From assembly GCA_009777535.1 (NCBI GenBank), contig WRLP01000001.1:111631-175630 (forward strand): DNA of 64,000 nt, in the 5' to 3' direction. Below, piece by piece: positions 9,179-17,253 of the stretch (within the stretch, counting starts at the first letter, position 1; every line of letters starts with the position of its first letter). This DNA is from Treponema sp. Lineage in GTDB: Bacteria; Spirochaetota; Spirochaetia; Treponematales; Breznakiellaceae. The position numbers and the translations under genes were made by a program. A model generated the notes under the pieces. It was given only the letters and a program-made list of their open reading frames with translations. It searched no databases and was not told where the DNA came from.

Positions 9179-10357
9179 CTAAACGCTTAAGCTGGGAAGC
9201 TCTCCGTCCCAGACTACATCAAGATATTTTTCCGGATCGGTATCACCCTCGGTACTGAAAAGCAAAACCGTCGATTCGGAATTTATCCCCATTGCTTCTC
9301 GCAGATCACTGTATTCGCCGTCTTTAAGAATTGTGTAAAGCAGGCCGGCTGTTACGGCGCCGGATTCTCCGGAAATTACTCTGCTGTCTCCCCTTAAGGG
9401 GGATGCAAGCACCCTCATTCCCCTGGAAGCGGCCCAGTCCGGCACAGAGACAAAAAATTGCGCGTAATTTTTTAAGATTTCCCAGGAAATGGAGTTCCCT
9501 TCGCCGCAGGCGAGGCCTGCCATAATGGTCGAAAGATTTCCCTTTACAGCGAGAAGTTTGCCGGCAAGGCTGGAGATATACAGGCAGTCAGCGGCGTCCG
9601 CTTCCACAACTGCCATAACCGGCGGATTTTCAGGGAAAAGGTTTGCGAAATAGCCGATAACGGCACCGGCCAGGGAGCCGACTCCGGCCTGGACAAAAAT
9701 ATGTGTAGGCCGCTGTACACCCATTTCTTTTAACTGTAAGGCGGCTTCACCTGCCATTGTGCCGTAACCCTGCATGACCCAGCCGGGTATTTCCTCATAG
9801 CCTTCCCAGGCAGTATCCTGCACAATAACTCCGTTGGGATCCTTTGATGCTTTTTCACCGGCCAGCCTTACAGCGTCATCGTAATTAAGATCTGTGATAA
9901 AAGCGTCCGCCCCTTCGTTAATGATATTCTGTAAACGTGCCTGCGAAGAACCCTTTGGCATCAGAATTACCGACTTTTGCCTAAGCCTGTTTGCCGCCCA
10001 GGCGACGCCCCTTCCGTGGTTGCCGTCGGTCGCGGCATAAAAAGTGATGTCGCCTAACTTACGCTTGGTTTCATCGGAAACAAGGGTATCATAACTGACG
10101 GCGGCGGTTCCAAGCCGTTTGGAAATATATTTCGCGATGGCGTAAGAGCCGCCAAGCACCTTGAAGGCATTTAATCCAAAGCGCAAGGATTCATCTTTAA
10201 CATAAATACCTTTAACACCGGCATATTCGGCGAGGCGGGATAAATTTACAAGCGGAGTTTCGGTGTATTGGGGAAAACCCTTGTGAAAACAGCAGACCGC
10301 TTCCACTTCCGCCTGCGACATCAAGGAGAGGCTTTTGGAACAATCAGTTTTGGGCAT
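9179..10357 (-). CDS. dpaL: Diaminopropionate ammonia-lyase (YgeX/DpaL)
   Basis: PLP enzyme that converts 2,3-diaminopropionate to pyruvate and two ammonia. The 392-residue protein has the fold-type II PLP lysine in [17 protein letters not shown] (around residue 67), the [14 protein letters not shown] phosphate/cofactor loop and a glycine-rich [11 protein letters not shown] loop. It lies 53 bp downstream of ridA. This pairing makes sense because RidA removes reactive enamine/imine products of PLP lyases. Confidence 0.92.
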   Translation of the reverse strand: MPKTDCSKSLSLMSQAEVEAVCCFHKGFPQYTETPLVNLSRLAEYAGVKGIYVKDESLRFGLNAFKVLGGSYAIAKYISKRLGTAAVSYDTLVSDETKRKLGDITFYAATDGNHGRGVAWAANRLRQKSVILMPKGSSQARLQNIINEGADAFITDLNYDDAVRLAGEKASKDPNGVIVQDTAWEGYEEIPGWVMQGYGTMAGEAALQLKEMGVQRPTHIFVQAGVGSLAGAVIGYFANLFPENPPVMAVVEADAADCLYISSLAGKLLAVKGNLSTIMAGLACGEGNSISWEILKNYAQFFVSVPDWAASRGMRVLASPLRGDSRVISGESGAVTAGLLYTILKDGEYSDLREAMGINSESTVLLFSTEGDTDPEKYLDVVWDGELPSLSV

Positions 10358-10410
10358 TTCATTTCGCGCCCACTTAACCGGCTCTCTGATTTTTTTACCT
10401 CACTTGAAAA

Positions 10411-10785
10411 CTATCCGATTTCGGCGATAGCCTCTATTTCTACAAGAACACTTCTGGGAAGATCCTTGACAGCCACGGTAGAACGGGCAGGCTTGCCTGT
10501 AAAGTGTTTTGCGTAGACCTCGTTAAAAGCGGCAAAATCACCCATGTTTGCCAGAAAACAGGTTGTCTTTACGACTTTTGAAATTGAAGAACCCGCGGCT
10601 TCCAAAACCGCTTTCAGGTTTTTAATAACCTGCTCTGTCTGTTCCGCGATCTCTGCTCCAACAACTTCGCTGGTTCCAACCGAAATCGGGATTTGCCCGG
10701 ATGTGAATACGTGATTTCCGCTTATAAAACCCTGCGAATAGGGCCCAATAGCCGCCGGAGCGGCGCTGGTTTGCACTTGCTTCAT
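10411..10785 (-). CDS. ridA: RidA family reactive enamine/imine deaminase
   Basis: A 124-residue YjgF/RidA protein with IGPYSQG, FTSGQIPI and a C-terminal RSTVAVKDLP...VEIEAIA, in which the arginine binds the substrate carboxylate. Two ATG codons are adjacent. The second (10785) lies six bases from the AAAGGAG ribosome site and is preferred. RidA hydrolyses the 2-aminoacrylate-type intermediates made by the neighbouring DpaL. It is first in the operon ridA-dpaL-ygeY-ygeW-argS. Confidence 0.92.
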   Translation of the reverse strand: MKQVQTSAAPAAIGPYSQGFISGNHVFTSGQIPISVGTSEVVGAEIAEQTEQVIKNLKAVLEAAGSSISKVVKTTCFLANMGDFAAFNEVYAKHFTGKPARSTVAVKDLPRSVLVEIEAIAEIG

Positions 10786-10803
10786 CATTTGCTCCTTTGT
10801 TTA

Positions 10804-10832
10804 ATTCTACAGGGGATTTTTTTCTTAGTCAA
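10804..10832 (-). promoter_or_regulatory. Promoter of the ridA-dpaL-ygeY-ygeW-argS operon
   Basis: On the minus strand, TTGACT (10832-10827), a 17-bp spacer and TAGAAT (10809-10804), about 18 bases before the ribosome start region. It is back-to-back with the vapBC promoter. Confidence 0.65.
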
Positions 10833-10848
10833 ATGACGGGATTTTGCC

Positions 10849-10877
10849 TTGACATTTCTGTTTTATTGATATATCTT
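10849..10877 (+). promoter_or_regulatory. Promoter of the vapBC operon
   Basis: TTGACA (10849-10854), a 17-bp spacer and TATCTT (10872-10877). The A/T-rich stretch across and after the -10 box (GATATATC...GTATATAC) is palindromic and could be the autoregulatory VapB site. Confidence 0.65.
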
Positions 10878-10908
10878 TTGGTATATACCGATGATAGGGG
10901 GATGAAAA

Positions 10909-11142
10909 GTGGCAAAAACTGCAAAAATATTTACCAGCGGCAGGTCGCAGGCCGTAAGGCTTCCTCTGGAATTCAGGTTCAAAACCGGCGAAGTTTATAT
11001 TAAAAAAGAAAAAGGAGAGGTAATACTTTCGGAAAAACCATTCAAAACCTGGGCCGATATATTCAGGGATTTCAAAGGCGATCCTGATTTTTCTGCATAC
11101 AGGGAAAAATTGAAAGACAAACCCCGTAAGATCAATCTATGA
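10909..11142 (+). CDS. vapB: VapB-type antitoxin, AbrB/SpoVT fold
   Basis: 77 residues: an N-terminal swapped-hairpin DNA-binding domain ([15 protein letters not shown], typical of VapB) and a C-terminal tail ([11 protein letters not shown]) that would wrap the toxin. It starts at GTG with GGGGG nine bases upstream. Its stop overlaps the toxin start (ATGA), so translation is coupled. By family it neutralises VapC and represses its own promoter. Confidence 0.9.
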   Translation: MAKTAKIFTSGRSQAVRLPLEFRFKTGEVYIKKEKGEVILSEKPFKTWADIFRDFKGDPDFSAYREKLKDKPRKINL

Positions 11143-11531
11143 TTTATATGCTAGATACCGACACGGTAAGTCAAATTGTAAGGAAAAATTCTTCTGTAAT
11201 AAAAAAACTTATAATGCACGAAGATGATGAAATATATATCAGCGCCATCACCTATGCCGAATTATTTTATGGGCTGGAGAAGAAGGGATCAGATAGGCTT
11301 TTTAATGAAGTCCGTTCCATTATTGGAAAGTGCTCGATAATTGATTTTGATAAATCTCAATCGGAGCTTTATGGAAAAATACGTTTGGAGCTTGAGAAAT
11401 CAGGAACACCTCTTGGAGATATGGATATATTGATAGCTGCCGCCGCCATATTGAAAAAAGCAATACTTGTTACACATAACATTAAGCACTTTTCCAGAAT
11501 AAAAGGCATAAAGGTTGAAGACTGGGTTTAA
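11139..11531 (+). CDS. vapC: VapC-type PIN-domain ribonuclease toxin
   Basis: A 130-residue PIN domain. Expected acidic active-site residues are present: D in MLDTDTV (residues 6-8), E in TYAELFYG (about 42), and D in [11 protein letters not shown] (about 93-95), followed by VTHNIKHF in place of the usual TNNxxHF. VapC toxins cleave tRNA or rRNA. The active site looks intact, so the pair is probably functional. Confidence 0.9.
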   Translation: MIYMLDTDTVSQIVRKNSSVIKKLIMHEDDEIYISAITYAELFYGLEKKGSDRLFNEVRSIIGKCSIIDFDKSQSELYGKIRLELEKSGTPLGDMDILIAAAAILKKAILVTHNIKHFSRIKGIKVEDWV

Positions 11532-11550
11532 TAGTGCTATGATGAAGTCC

Positions 11551-12174
11551 ATGAATATCTGGTTTGCCTCGGGCAATGCGCATAAAAAGACTGAGCTGGA
11601 AGCGATTCTTGGTGTAAAACTGATAATTCCCTCCGAGGCGGGGCTTGAATTTGATCCTGCCGAAACAGGGAACACTTTCCACGAAAACGCGCTATTGAAG
11701 GCAAGGGCTTTGCACAGGCTTCTCTGTGAGCGCAGCCCTGCCGGCTACCGCAAAGGCGATCCGGTGCTTGCAGATGATTCGGGTCTGTGTGTTGATGCCC
11801 TTGGGGGCAGGCCGGGCATTTATTCAGCGCGGTACGCAGGGCCGGCGGGGGAGGTGTCCGGCACAAAATTGACAAGCCCGCAGCGTTATGCCCTATTGCT
11901 CGATGAGTTAGGCGCAAACCAGCAGCGAAGCGCCCGCTTTGTATGCGCCATGGTTCTGTTGTTCAGCGAAGATTGTTATTATCTTGTTCAGGAAACATTG
12001 GAAGGGGAAATTGTAAAAGGAGTGGATGCCGCAAGGGGGAGCGGCGGTTTTGGCTACGATCCTGTTCTTTTAATACCGGAACTTGGACGTACGGTCGCCG
12101 AGCTTTCCGATGAAGAAAAAAACCGGATTAGCCACCGCGGAAAAGCCGGAAAAGCCATTGCGCGACTTTTATAG
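11551..12174 (+). CDS. rdgB: Non-canonical purine NTP pyrophosphatase, RdgB/HAM1 family
   Basis: Hydrolyses dITP, XTP and similar nucleotides to monophosphates, keeping them out of DNA. The protein begins MNIWFASGNAHKKTELEA, matching the family's T/SGNxxK motif, and contains ETGNTFHENALLKA, LADDSGLCVDALGG-type and GGFGYDPV motifs, then SHRGKA near the end. The frame is open upstream to 11515 (overlapping vapC), with further ATGs at 11539 and 11542. I chose 11551 from the family alignment. No clear ribosome site is present, so it may depend on read-through from vapBC. Confidence 0.9.
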   Translation: MNIWFASGNAHKKTELEAILGVKLIIPSEAGLEFDPAETGNTFHENALLKARALHRLLCERSPAGYRKGDPVLADDSGLCVDALGGRPGIYSARYAGPAGEVSGTKLTSPQRYALLLDELGANQQRSARFVCAMVLLFSEDCYYLVQETLEGEIVKGVDAARGSGGFGYDPVLLIPELGRTVAELSDEEKNRISHRGKAGKAIARLL

Positions 12175-12213
12175 GAAATCTAGCATGTTGTAATATCAAA
12201 TTCTTTGTTTTTT

Positions 12214-12356
12214 TCACCACGAACCACACGAACGATACTAACCATTAGTTCGATATTGTTAAATGACCTTTATGATTTTTCTTAATTTCATGGTGTTAGA
12301 AGGTAGAAATGAGTTTTCTAACAGCAAGTTCGTGTTGGTTAGTGAGGTTAGTGGTA
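12214..12356. repeat. A/C-rich inverted-repeat element, copy 2
   Basis: Left arm CACCACGAACCACACGAAC at about 12215. The right arm ends GTTGGTTAGTGAGGTTAGTGG at about 12355. The interior holds a smaller stem (GTTAGAA/TTCTAAC). It is in the same orientation as the copy at 7860 and fills most of the gap between rdgB and the helicase gene. No gene is visible in this gap. Confidence 0.7.
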
Positions 12357-12424
12357 AAAATAATGTAAATATTTAACTGTTAGATAATAATAAGTTAAAT
12401 TAAACTTTACGTGGGGGAGTTGCA

Positions 12425-14485
12425 TTGTCGAAGCTCAACATTAAGGCGGATCTAAACCCACCGCAGCAGCAGGCGGTATGCGCCATTGACGGACCGGTAT
12501 TGATCCTGGCTGGAGCCGGATCGGGAAAAACCAGGGTCATTACATACAGAATTGCCCACATGTTAAAAAAGGGAATACCTCAGTCTGCAATACTTGCGCT
12601 CACCTTTACAAACAAGGCCGCCAGGGAAATGGAAACAAGGGTAAAGGAACTTACCGAAAAGAAACTGCAAAGCCTTACGGTAAGCACTTTTCATGCTTTT
12701 GGACTTAAAATAATCAGGGAAGAAGCGGAATCACTTGGCTACAGAAAAAATTTTTCCATTTATGATGAAACAGACAAGAGGGCGCTGATCAAGGAAAGCC
12801 TACGTGAATGCAGAATGTCTTCACAGAAAGTCGACCTCTACGCTGTCAGCCAGCTTTTTTCCGGTATCAAGACAGGGCTGGTCAAATGGAAAGATGCGGC
12901 AGGCAGCGATCTGAAACCTGTGTATGATGAGTATCAGCAGGGCTTAAAGGTATACAATGCCGTTGATTTTGACGATCTTCTGTGCATTCCGCTTAAATTT
13001 TTTGAAAAAAACAGTGATGCGCTGGAAAAGTACCGCCGGCGTTACCGCTACATAATGGTAGATGAGTTTCAGGACACAAGCCTTATTCAGTACAAGCTGC
13101 TGCGCCTTTTGGCCGGCGGTGAAAATGCAAATCTTTGCGTAGTGGGCGACGATGACCAGTCGATATATTCATGGCGGGGCGCAAATTACGAAAACTTGCT
13201 GATGTTTGAAAAAGATTTTCCAGGAGCGGTCGAAATCAAGCTGGAGCAGAACTACCGCTCCACCACCACCATTCTGGAGGCGGCCAACGGCGTTATTTCG
13301 CATAATGCCAGCCGTAAGGAAAAAATACTCTGGACCGGGAAGGAAGGCGGCAGGCCGGTAGAGCTTTTTCACCCTGAAAATGAAAATGCGGAGGCTGCTT
13401 TTATCGCATCGCAGATCAGGCGGCTTGTTATCATGGAAAGTTTTAAGTACCATGAATTCGGCATTTTAACAAGAACTAACTCCATGGCGCGTAATATTGA
13501 AGAAGCCCTTGCCGCGCATGATATTCCGTACAAGGTTTCGGGAGGAACAAGTTTCTTTCAGCTTAAAGAGATTAAAGATGTCATTTCATATTTAAGGGTA
13601 ATAGCAAACCCCGATGATGATGTAAGTCTTCTGCGGATTATCAATACGCCCCGGAGGGGAATTGGAAAAACCACTGTCGCCGCTTTAAGCGGCATTGCCG
13701 GTAAAAACAATTCCAGTATTCGCGATGCGCTCATGCGGCTGAATTATGCCCGCACACAGGGGCAGCAGACTCTATTGCCGGAAAAAAAGGCGATGACGGA
13801 ACTTGAAGAATTTAACGGTCTAATCGAAAGTTTCAGGGCGGCAATGCTGGAACGCAAGAGTGAACCAGGCCGGCCGTGGCTGCTTTCACAAAAAGTACGC
13901 GCCTTAATCGACGAAATTGATTACTGGGGACACCTTGTCACAGAACACGGTAAGGAAGAAAAAAAGGCGCGCTGGAAATACAATAACATCGAATACTTTA
14001 TCAGAATGATTGAAAACTGGGAGAGGGATCCGGACAACCTTGATACCGGGCTTTATCCCTGGCTTAACCGGATCAGCCTGATAACAAGGGACGACGGCCA
14101 GGACGACCTCTCCGGCAAGGTAAGCCTTTCTACCATTCATGCGGCGAAAGGCCTTGAGTTCGCCGTGGTTTTTATTGCCGGCGCGGAGAAGGGATTAATC
14201 CCGCATGAGCGCAGTATCGAAGCCGGGGAAAACGGCGACGAGGCAGGAAGTATCGAAGAAGAAAGACGGCTTTTCTATGTCGCAATAACGCGGGCCAGGG
14301 AAAAATTATACATCACAAGCTGCAAAAATCGCCGGCGGCTTCAAAACACAATCGTGTGTGAACCCTCACCATTTCTGGCTGAAATCCCCGCGCATCTTAT
14401 CAAATACCATTCAGACGAAAAAGAAGCGGACGATCCAGCTGTTGCGGAAAAATATCTTTCCCAGCTTAAACAGAGATTCAAATAG
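12425..14485 (+). CDS. pcrA: UvrD/PcrA/Rep family ATP-dependent DNA helicase
   Basis: A superfamily 1A helicase of 686 residues that unwinds DNA 3'-5' in repair and replication restart. Visible motifs: I LAGAGSGKT, Ia LTFTNKAAREM, II VDEFQDTS, III GDDDQSIYSWRGA, IV EQNYRS, V STIHAAKGLEF, VI FYVAITRAREKLY. It starts at TTG with GGGGGAG upstream. The C-terminus is short compared with PcrA of Firmicutes. The exact member (PcrA, UvrD or Rep) cannot be decided from motifs alone. Confidence 0.92.
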   Translation: MSKLNIKADLNPPQQQAVCAIDGPVLILAGAGSGKTRVITYRIAHMLKKGIPQSAILALTFTNKAAREMETRVKELTEKKLQSLTVSTFHAFGLKIIREEAESLGYRKNFSIYDETDKRALIKESLRECRMSSQKVDLYAVSQLFSGIKTGLVKWKDAAGSDLKPVYDEYQQGLKVYNAVDFDDLLCIPLKFFEKNSDALEKYRRRYRYIMVDEFQDTSLIQYKLLRLLAGGENANLCVVGDDDQSIYSWRGANYENLLMFEKDFPGAVEIKLEQNYRSTTTILEAANGVISHNASRKEKILWTGKEGGRPVELFHPENENAEAAFIASQIRRLVIMESFKYHEFGILTRTNSMARNIEEALAAHDIPYKVSGGTSFFQLKEIKDVISYLRVIANPDDDVSLLRIINTPRRGIGKTTVAALSGIAGKNNSSIRDALMRLNYARTQGQQTLLPEKKAMTELEEFNGLIESFRAAMLERKSEPGRPWLLSQKVRALIDEIDYWGHLVTEHGKEEKKARWKYNNIEYFIRMIENWERDPDNLDTGLYPWLNRISLITRDDGQDDLSGKVSLSTIHAAKGLEFAVVFIAGAEKGLIPHERSIEAGENGDEAGSIEEERRLFYVAITRAREKLYITSCKNRRRLQNTIVCEPSPFLAEIPAHLIKYHSDEKEADDPAVAEKYLSQLKQRFK

Positions 14486-14503
14486 GCTGCTTTTTAATCC
14501 CTT

Positions 14504-14587
14504 TTACCCGCACTGATGAATTACAGCCGCTGCCACGAAAACGACTGTCGCCAGCACAATGGCAATTATATACAATTTCTTGTGCAT
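14504..14587 (-). CDS. Single-helix membrane microprotein, 27 residues
   Basis: MHKKLYIIAIVLATVVFVAA plus a short AVIHQCG tail: a basic N-terminus, one hydrophobic helix and a near-terminal cysteine. AAGGAG lies six bases before this ATG. An ATG two codons earlier abuts the ribosome site and is unlikely. It lies 23 bp downstream of another microprotein gene, behind a strong promoter. I do not recognise a family. The coding claim rests on frame, ribosome site and composition. Confidence 0.6.
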   Translation of the reverse strand: MHKKLYIIAIVLATVVFVAAAVIHQCG

Positions 14588-14610
14588 ACCCATCTCCTTC
14601 TTTTACGAGT

Positions 14611-14703
14611 TTATTTCTTTTTGATGACGATTAGAAAAAATACAATAATAACGGCCATGAAGGAGAACGCCACGATTTCTTTGATATAATTGCCAATTTC
14701 CAT
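14611..14703 (-). CDS. Single-helix membrane microprotein, 30 residues
   Basis: MEIGNYIKEIVAFSFMAVII then VFFLIVIKKK: a short amphipathic start, one transmembrane helix and a basic end, so a cytoplasmic C-terminus is likely. A modest GGGTGG ribosome site lies about six bases upstream. It is the first gene after the promoter at 14768-14796. Small regulators of transporters or respiratory complexes have this shape, but no partner is identified. Confidence 0.6.
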   Translation of the reverse strand: MEIGNYIKEIVAFSFMAVIIVFFLIVIKKK

Positions 14704-14749
14704 TGTATCCACCCTTGTCCATCACATTTTATATTGCGGCCACAGTCAT

Positions 14750-14767
14750 GACTGCAATATTGCGGTC
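14750..14767. promoter_or_regulatory. 18-bp palindrome, candidate operator of the microprotein operon
   Basis: GACTGCAATATTGCGGTC is symmetric at 16 of 18 positions and lies immediately downstream of the -10 box. A partial direct copy (ATATTGCGGCCACAGTC) follows at 14731-14747. The nearby XRE protein at 15504 is a candidate ligand, by proximity only. Confidence 0.5.
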
Positions 14768-14796
14768 ATTGTATCAACCGCAAAATGAGTTGTCAA
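14768..14796 (-). promoter_or_regulatory. Promoter of the microprotein operon
   Basis: On the minus strand, TTGACA (14796-14791), a 17-bp spacer and TACAAT (14773-14768). The 29-bp core matches the promoter at 15431-15459 at 23 positions, including the spacer block TTTTGYGGTTGA, which sigma-70 alone does not require. Confidence 0.75.
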
Positions 14797-14845
14797 GAGA
14801 AAAAATGATAGTTATATAGTTGGGGCGGAGAATAATTGAGCCGGC

Positions 14846-15388
14846 TTAAACTGCCAGCCTTATTTTCCCACGCTTCCAGAGGATAATCTGGACAGTAAAA
14901 ATCAGTATAACAATGGATATTCCGATAAGGTCGGTGATAACGCCGGGCTCGGCGCACAAAACTCCCGCGCCTATGGCAAGAAACATGCTTAATACTGTGA
15001 ATTTCCGCAGCATAAACCACACAAGACCGGAGCCAATGCAGACCATACCGCAAATGGCGGTTATTATAATTCGCAGCATTACCAGAGGAGTGCTGCCGAG
15101 CATGAGCAGGGCCGGGTTTATCAATGTTACCCAAAAGACAATGGCTGTAAACAAAAGCAAAAGCCCTATAACAAGGCAGCGGACAAGAACGCGTGTCTTA
15201 GGTTTAATTTCCACAGTTCCCTTTTCAGCCGGGATTTGAGTATCAGAGTTGCTCATCAATTCCATGCCTTCCAGAGTTTTCTGGACATTAAGTAATTCCG
15301 AGGCCGCGCTTACCATTTTCTTCCTGCCTTCCCAATCCATCTTGTGATAGATTTCCTGTAATTCAGCAATCTGTGGTTCCTTGCCCAT
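14846..15388 (-). CDS. Four-helix membrane protein of unknown function
   Basis: 180 residues: a charged cytoplasmic N-terminal segment of about 65 residues (predicted helix QIAELQEIYHKMDWEGRKKM), then four hydrophobic segments (about residues 70-90, 100-122, 128-147, 152-170) and a basic end. GGAG lies six bases before the ATG. I do not recognise the family. It shares its promoter sequence with the microprotein operon and is divergent from an XRE repressor, so a regulated membrane-stress role is a guess only. Confidence 0.75.
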   Translation of the reverse strand: MGKEPQIAELQEIYHKMDWEGRKKMVSAASELLNVQKTLEGMELMSNSDTQIPAEKGTVEIKPKTRVLVRCLVIGLLLLFTAIVFWVTLINPALLMLGSTPLVMLRIIITAICGMVCIGSGLVWFMLRKFTVLSMFLAIGAGVLCAEPGVITDLIGISIVILIFTVQIILWKRGKIRLAV

Positions 15389-15430
15389 ATCTTTCTCCTG
15401 TTTTGTTTAATTGGTGAAAGGTTTGATGAG

Positions 15431-15459
15431 ATTATATCAACCACAAAACCAGCCGTCAA
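15431..15459 (-). promoter_or_regulatory. Promoter of the four-helix membrane protein gene
   Basis: On the minus strand, TTGACG (15459-15454), a 17-bp spacer ending TTTTGTGGTTGA and TATAAT (15436-15431). It is a near twin of the promoter at 14768-14796 and back-to-back with the repressor promoter at 15468. Confidence 0.75.
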
Positions 15460-15467
15460 CGCAAGTA

Positions 15468-15497
15468 TTGATGAGGACAGGATTTTTCATCTATCAT
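15468..15497 (+). promoter_or_regulatory. Promoter of the XRE repressor gene, predicted leaderless
   Basis: TTGATG (15468-15473), an 18-bp spacer and TATCAT (15492-15497). The ATG at 15504 begins seven bases after the end of the -10 box. The lambda cI message from its maintenance promoter is a classic leaderless precedent. Confidence 0.55.
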
Positions 15498-15503
15498 TGG
15501 AAA

Positions 15504-15860
15504 ATGGCCGGTGAGGTGAGGGACAGAATAAAACTGATCAGGGAAACGCTTAATATTTCACAAAGGGATTTTGCCAAACGGGTATATATAAGTCAATCTT
15601 TACTGGGCGATATTGAATTGGGAAACAGAAGTGTTAATGAAAGGACAATTCAGCTTATTACTACCGAATTCAATGTATGTAAAAACTGGCTTTTGACCGG
15701 AGAAGGAGATATGTTTACCGCTCCTCCGCCGGATCTTCAGCTTGAAAATTTAATTGATATTTTCCGGCAAATGGATACGCCATTAAAGGATTATCTGCTG
15801 GATCTGTCCAAGGGTTTATTAAAGATACAGAAGGGTAATGAAAAAAAAGAACAGAACTAG
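15504..15860 (+). CDS. XRE-family helix-turn-helix repressor
   Basis: 118 residues from MAGEVRDRIKLIRETLN. The Cro/CI-type helix-turn-helix covers ISQRDFAKRVYISQSLLGDIELG (about residues 18-40). The segment NWLLTGEGDMF is typical of a spirochaete/clostridial branch, and a C-terminal helical part probably dimerises. The frame is open upstream to 15411, but those codons cross the two promoters and show no ribosome site, so 15504 is preferred. It is divergent from the membrane gene at 15388 and is its likely regulator. Confidence 0.85.
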   Translation: MAGEVRDRIKLIRETLNISQRDFAKRVYISQSLLGDIELGNRSVNERTIQLITTEFNVCKNWLLTGEGDMFTAPPPDLQLENLIDIFRQMDTPLKDYLLDLSKGLLKIQKGNEKKEQN

Positions 15861-15888
15861 TTCGTCGTAACATTAGAATATTACAACA

Positions 15889-16165
15889 TTTTTTACCACT
15901 AACCTCACGATGCCGGGCGCACTACTCAGGCTGAAGCCTTCGTGCATTTACTCATCTTTTTATCCTTACTGTGCGCCACGCCGTGTTAGATTATCCATAC
16001 ACACGGTTTCACCGTGCATTAACTTGGCGCCAACACGAACTTGTTGTTTTATGTTTTTAATGTACCATAAAATACAAGTATTTCAAAGAAATATAGCTGC
16101 TTTTTCTTGTTCGCATAATGTTTTTTCTAGCTAATCGTTAGTGTTGTTGGTGTGGTTCGTGGTAA
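15889..16165. repeat. A/C-rich inverted-repeat element, copy 3, with an inserted second element
   Basis: Outer arms TTTACCACTAACCTCACGA (15890) and GTGTGGTTCGTGGTAAAA (16150-16167) are inverted relative to the copies at 7860 and 12214. The interior (about 15908-16040) carries its own symmetric parts, GGGCGCAC/GTGCGCC and CACGGTTTCACCGTG, unlike the other copies. This fills the 367-bp gap between the repressor and tsaD. No gene is seen in it. Confidence 0.65.
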
Positions 16166-16227
16166 AATAAAAAGAATTGTTTCCGTAATTACAATGGTTA
16201 CATGATACTAGAAAAGATAAACATGTT

Positions 16228-17247
16228 TTATGGGTATTTTTTCTTGAAGCCTACTACCCGCGCCGAGGCGAGGGCATTAAGCGGCGATCGTTCGCCCCTG
16301 GCAAGGTAGTGATAGCCGATGCCTGCTATCATGGCGGCGTTGTCGCCGCAGAGTTCCAGCGGCGGGAAGATGCAGTTTAGCTCCTGATGCTGCGCCAGGC
16401 AGTTTCGCAGATACGAGTTGGCGGCAACGCCGCCTCCGGCGACGATTGTGGAAAGGCCGGTGTCCTCGGCGGCGTTCAACAAAGCGCGTAACAGGATATC
16501 CACCGCCGCCTTCTGAAAAGATGCGGCGATATCTTCGTTTTTAATCGTTTCTTTTTTAACCCTGAACAATTCAGGGTGATTAACGGCGGCGGTTTTAAGT
16601 CCTGAATACGAGACATCGTAGCGGTGATCGCCCTTATGTAAAGAGGGCAGGGGGAAATTAAAAGCCCCGCTGTCTCCGCTGCGCGACATTTTATCTATTA
16701 CCGCGCCGCCGGGATAGCCGAAGCCGTAATATTTGGCGACTTTGTCAAATGCCTCGCCGGCGGCATCGTCGATTGTGGTGCCAAGTACGGTAATGTCGTC
16801 AAAATTATCGGCGCGGCAGATAATGGTGTGCCCCCCCGAAACCAGCAGTCCCAAAAACGGGTATTCGACATTTGTTTCGCATAACAGACGCGGCGCGTAA
16901 AGATGTGCCAGCATGTGGTCTACGGTGATATATGGAATGTTACGCGCCCAGGCAAATGCCTTTGCAAATGAAAGTCCTACCAGCAGGGAGCCCAACAGCC
17001 CCGGGCGGCTGGTAACCGCCACAGCATCAATATCGTTTATCCCAAGACCGGCCCTGTCCAAAGCCTCTTTTACTACCGCATATATCCATTCGGTATGCTT
17101 GCGGCTGGCAATTTCGGGTACCACTCCGTTATAGATGGAATGAAAGGGTATCTGTGTGGCAATTACATTGGAAAGTATTTTTTCGCCGCTTTCGACAACG
17201 GCGGCGGCGCATTCATCGCAGGAAGTTTCAATTCCGAGAACTTTCAT
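16228..17247 (-). CDS. tsaD: tRNA N6-threonylcarbamoyladenosine transferase TsaD
   Basis: Transfers threonylcarbamoyl from its AMP adduct to A37 of ANN-decoding tRNAs (t6A), together with TsaB and TsaE. The 339-residue ASKHA-fold protein begins MKVLGIETSCDECAAAVV and has the metal motif HMLAH (about 110-114), a phosphate loop LVSGGHT and VAGGGVAANSYLR. Its start is 6 bp after the deacetylase gene, so they form one operon. tcdA at 36835, whose product uses t6A as substrate, is in the same window. Confidence 0.96.
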   Translation of the reverse strand: MKVLGIETSCDECAAAVVESGEKILSNVIATQIPFHSIYNGVVPEIASRKHTEWIYAVVKEALDRAGLGINDIDAVAVTSRPGLLGSLLVGLSFAKAFAWARNIPYITVDHMLAHLYAPRLLCETNVEYPFLGLLVSGGHTIICRADNFDDITVLGTTIDDAAGEAFDKVAKYYGFGYPGGAVIDKMSRSGDSGAFNFPLPSLHKGDHRYDVSYSGLKTAAVNHPELFRVKKETIKNEDIAASFQKAAVDILLRALLNAAEDTGLSTIVAGGGVAANSYLRNCLAQHQELNCIFPPLELCGDNAAMIAGIGYHYLARGERSPLNALASARVVGFKKKYP

Positions 17248-17253
17248 GTTCTA

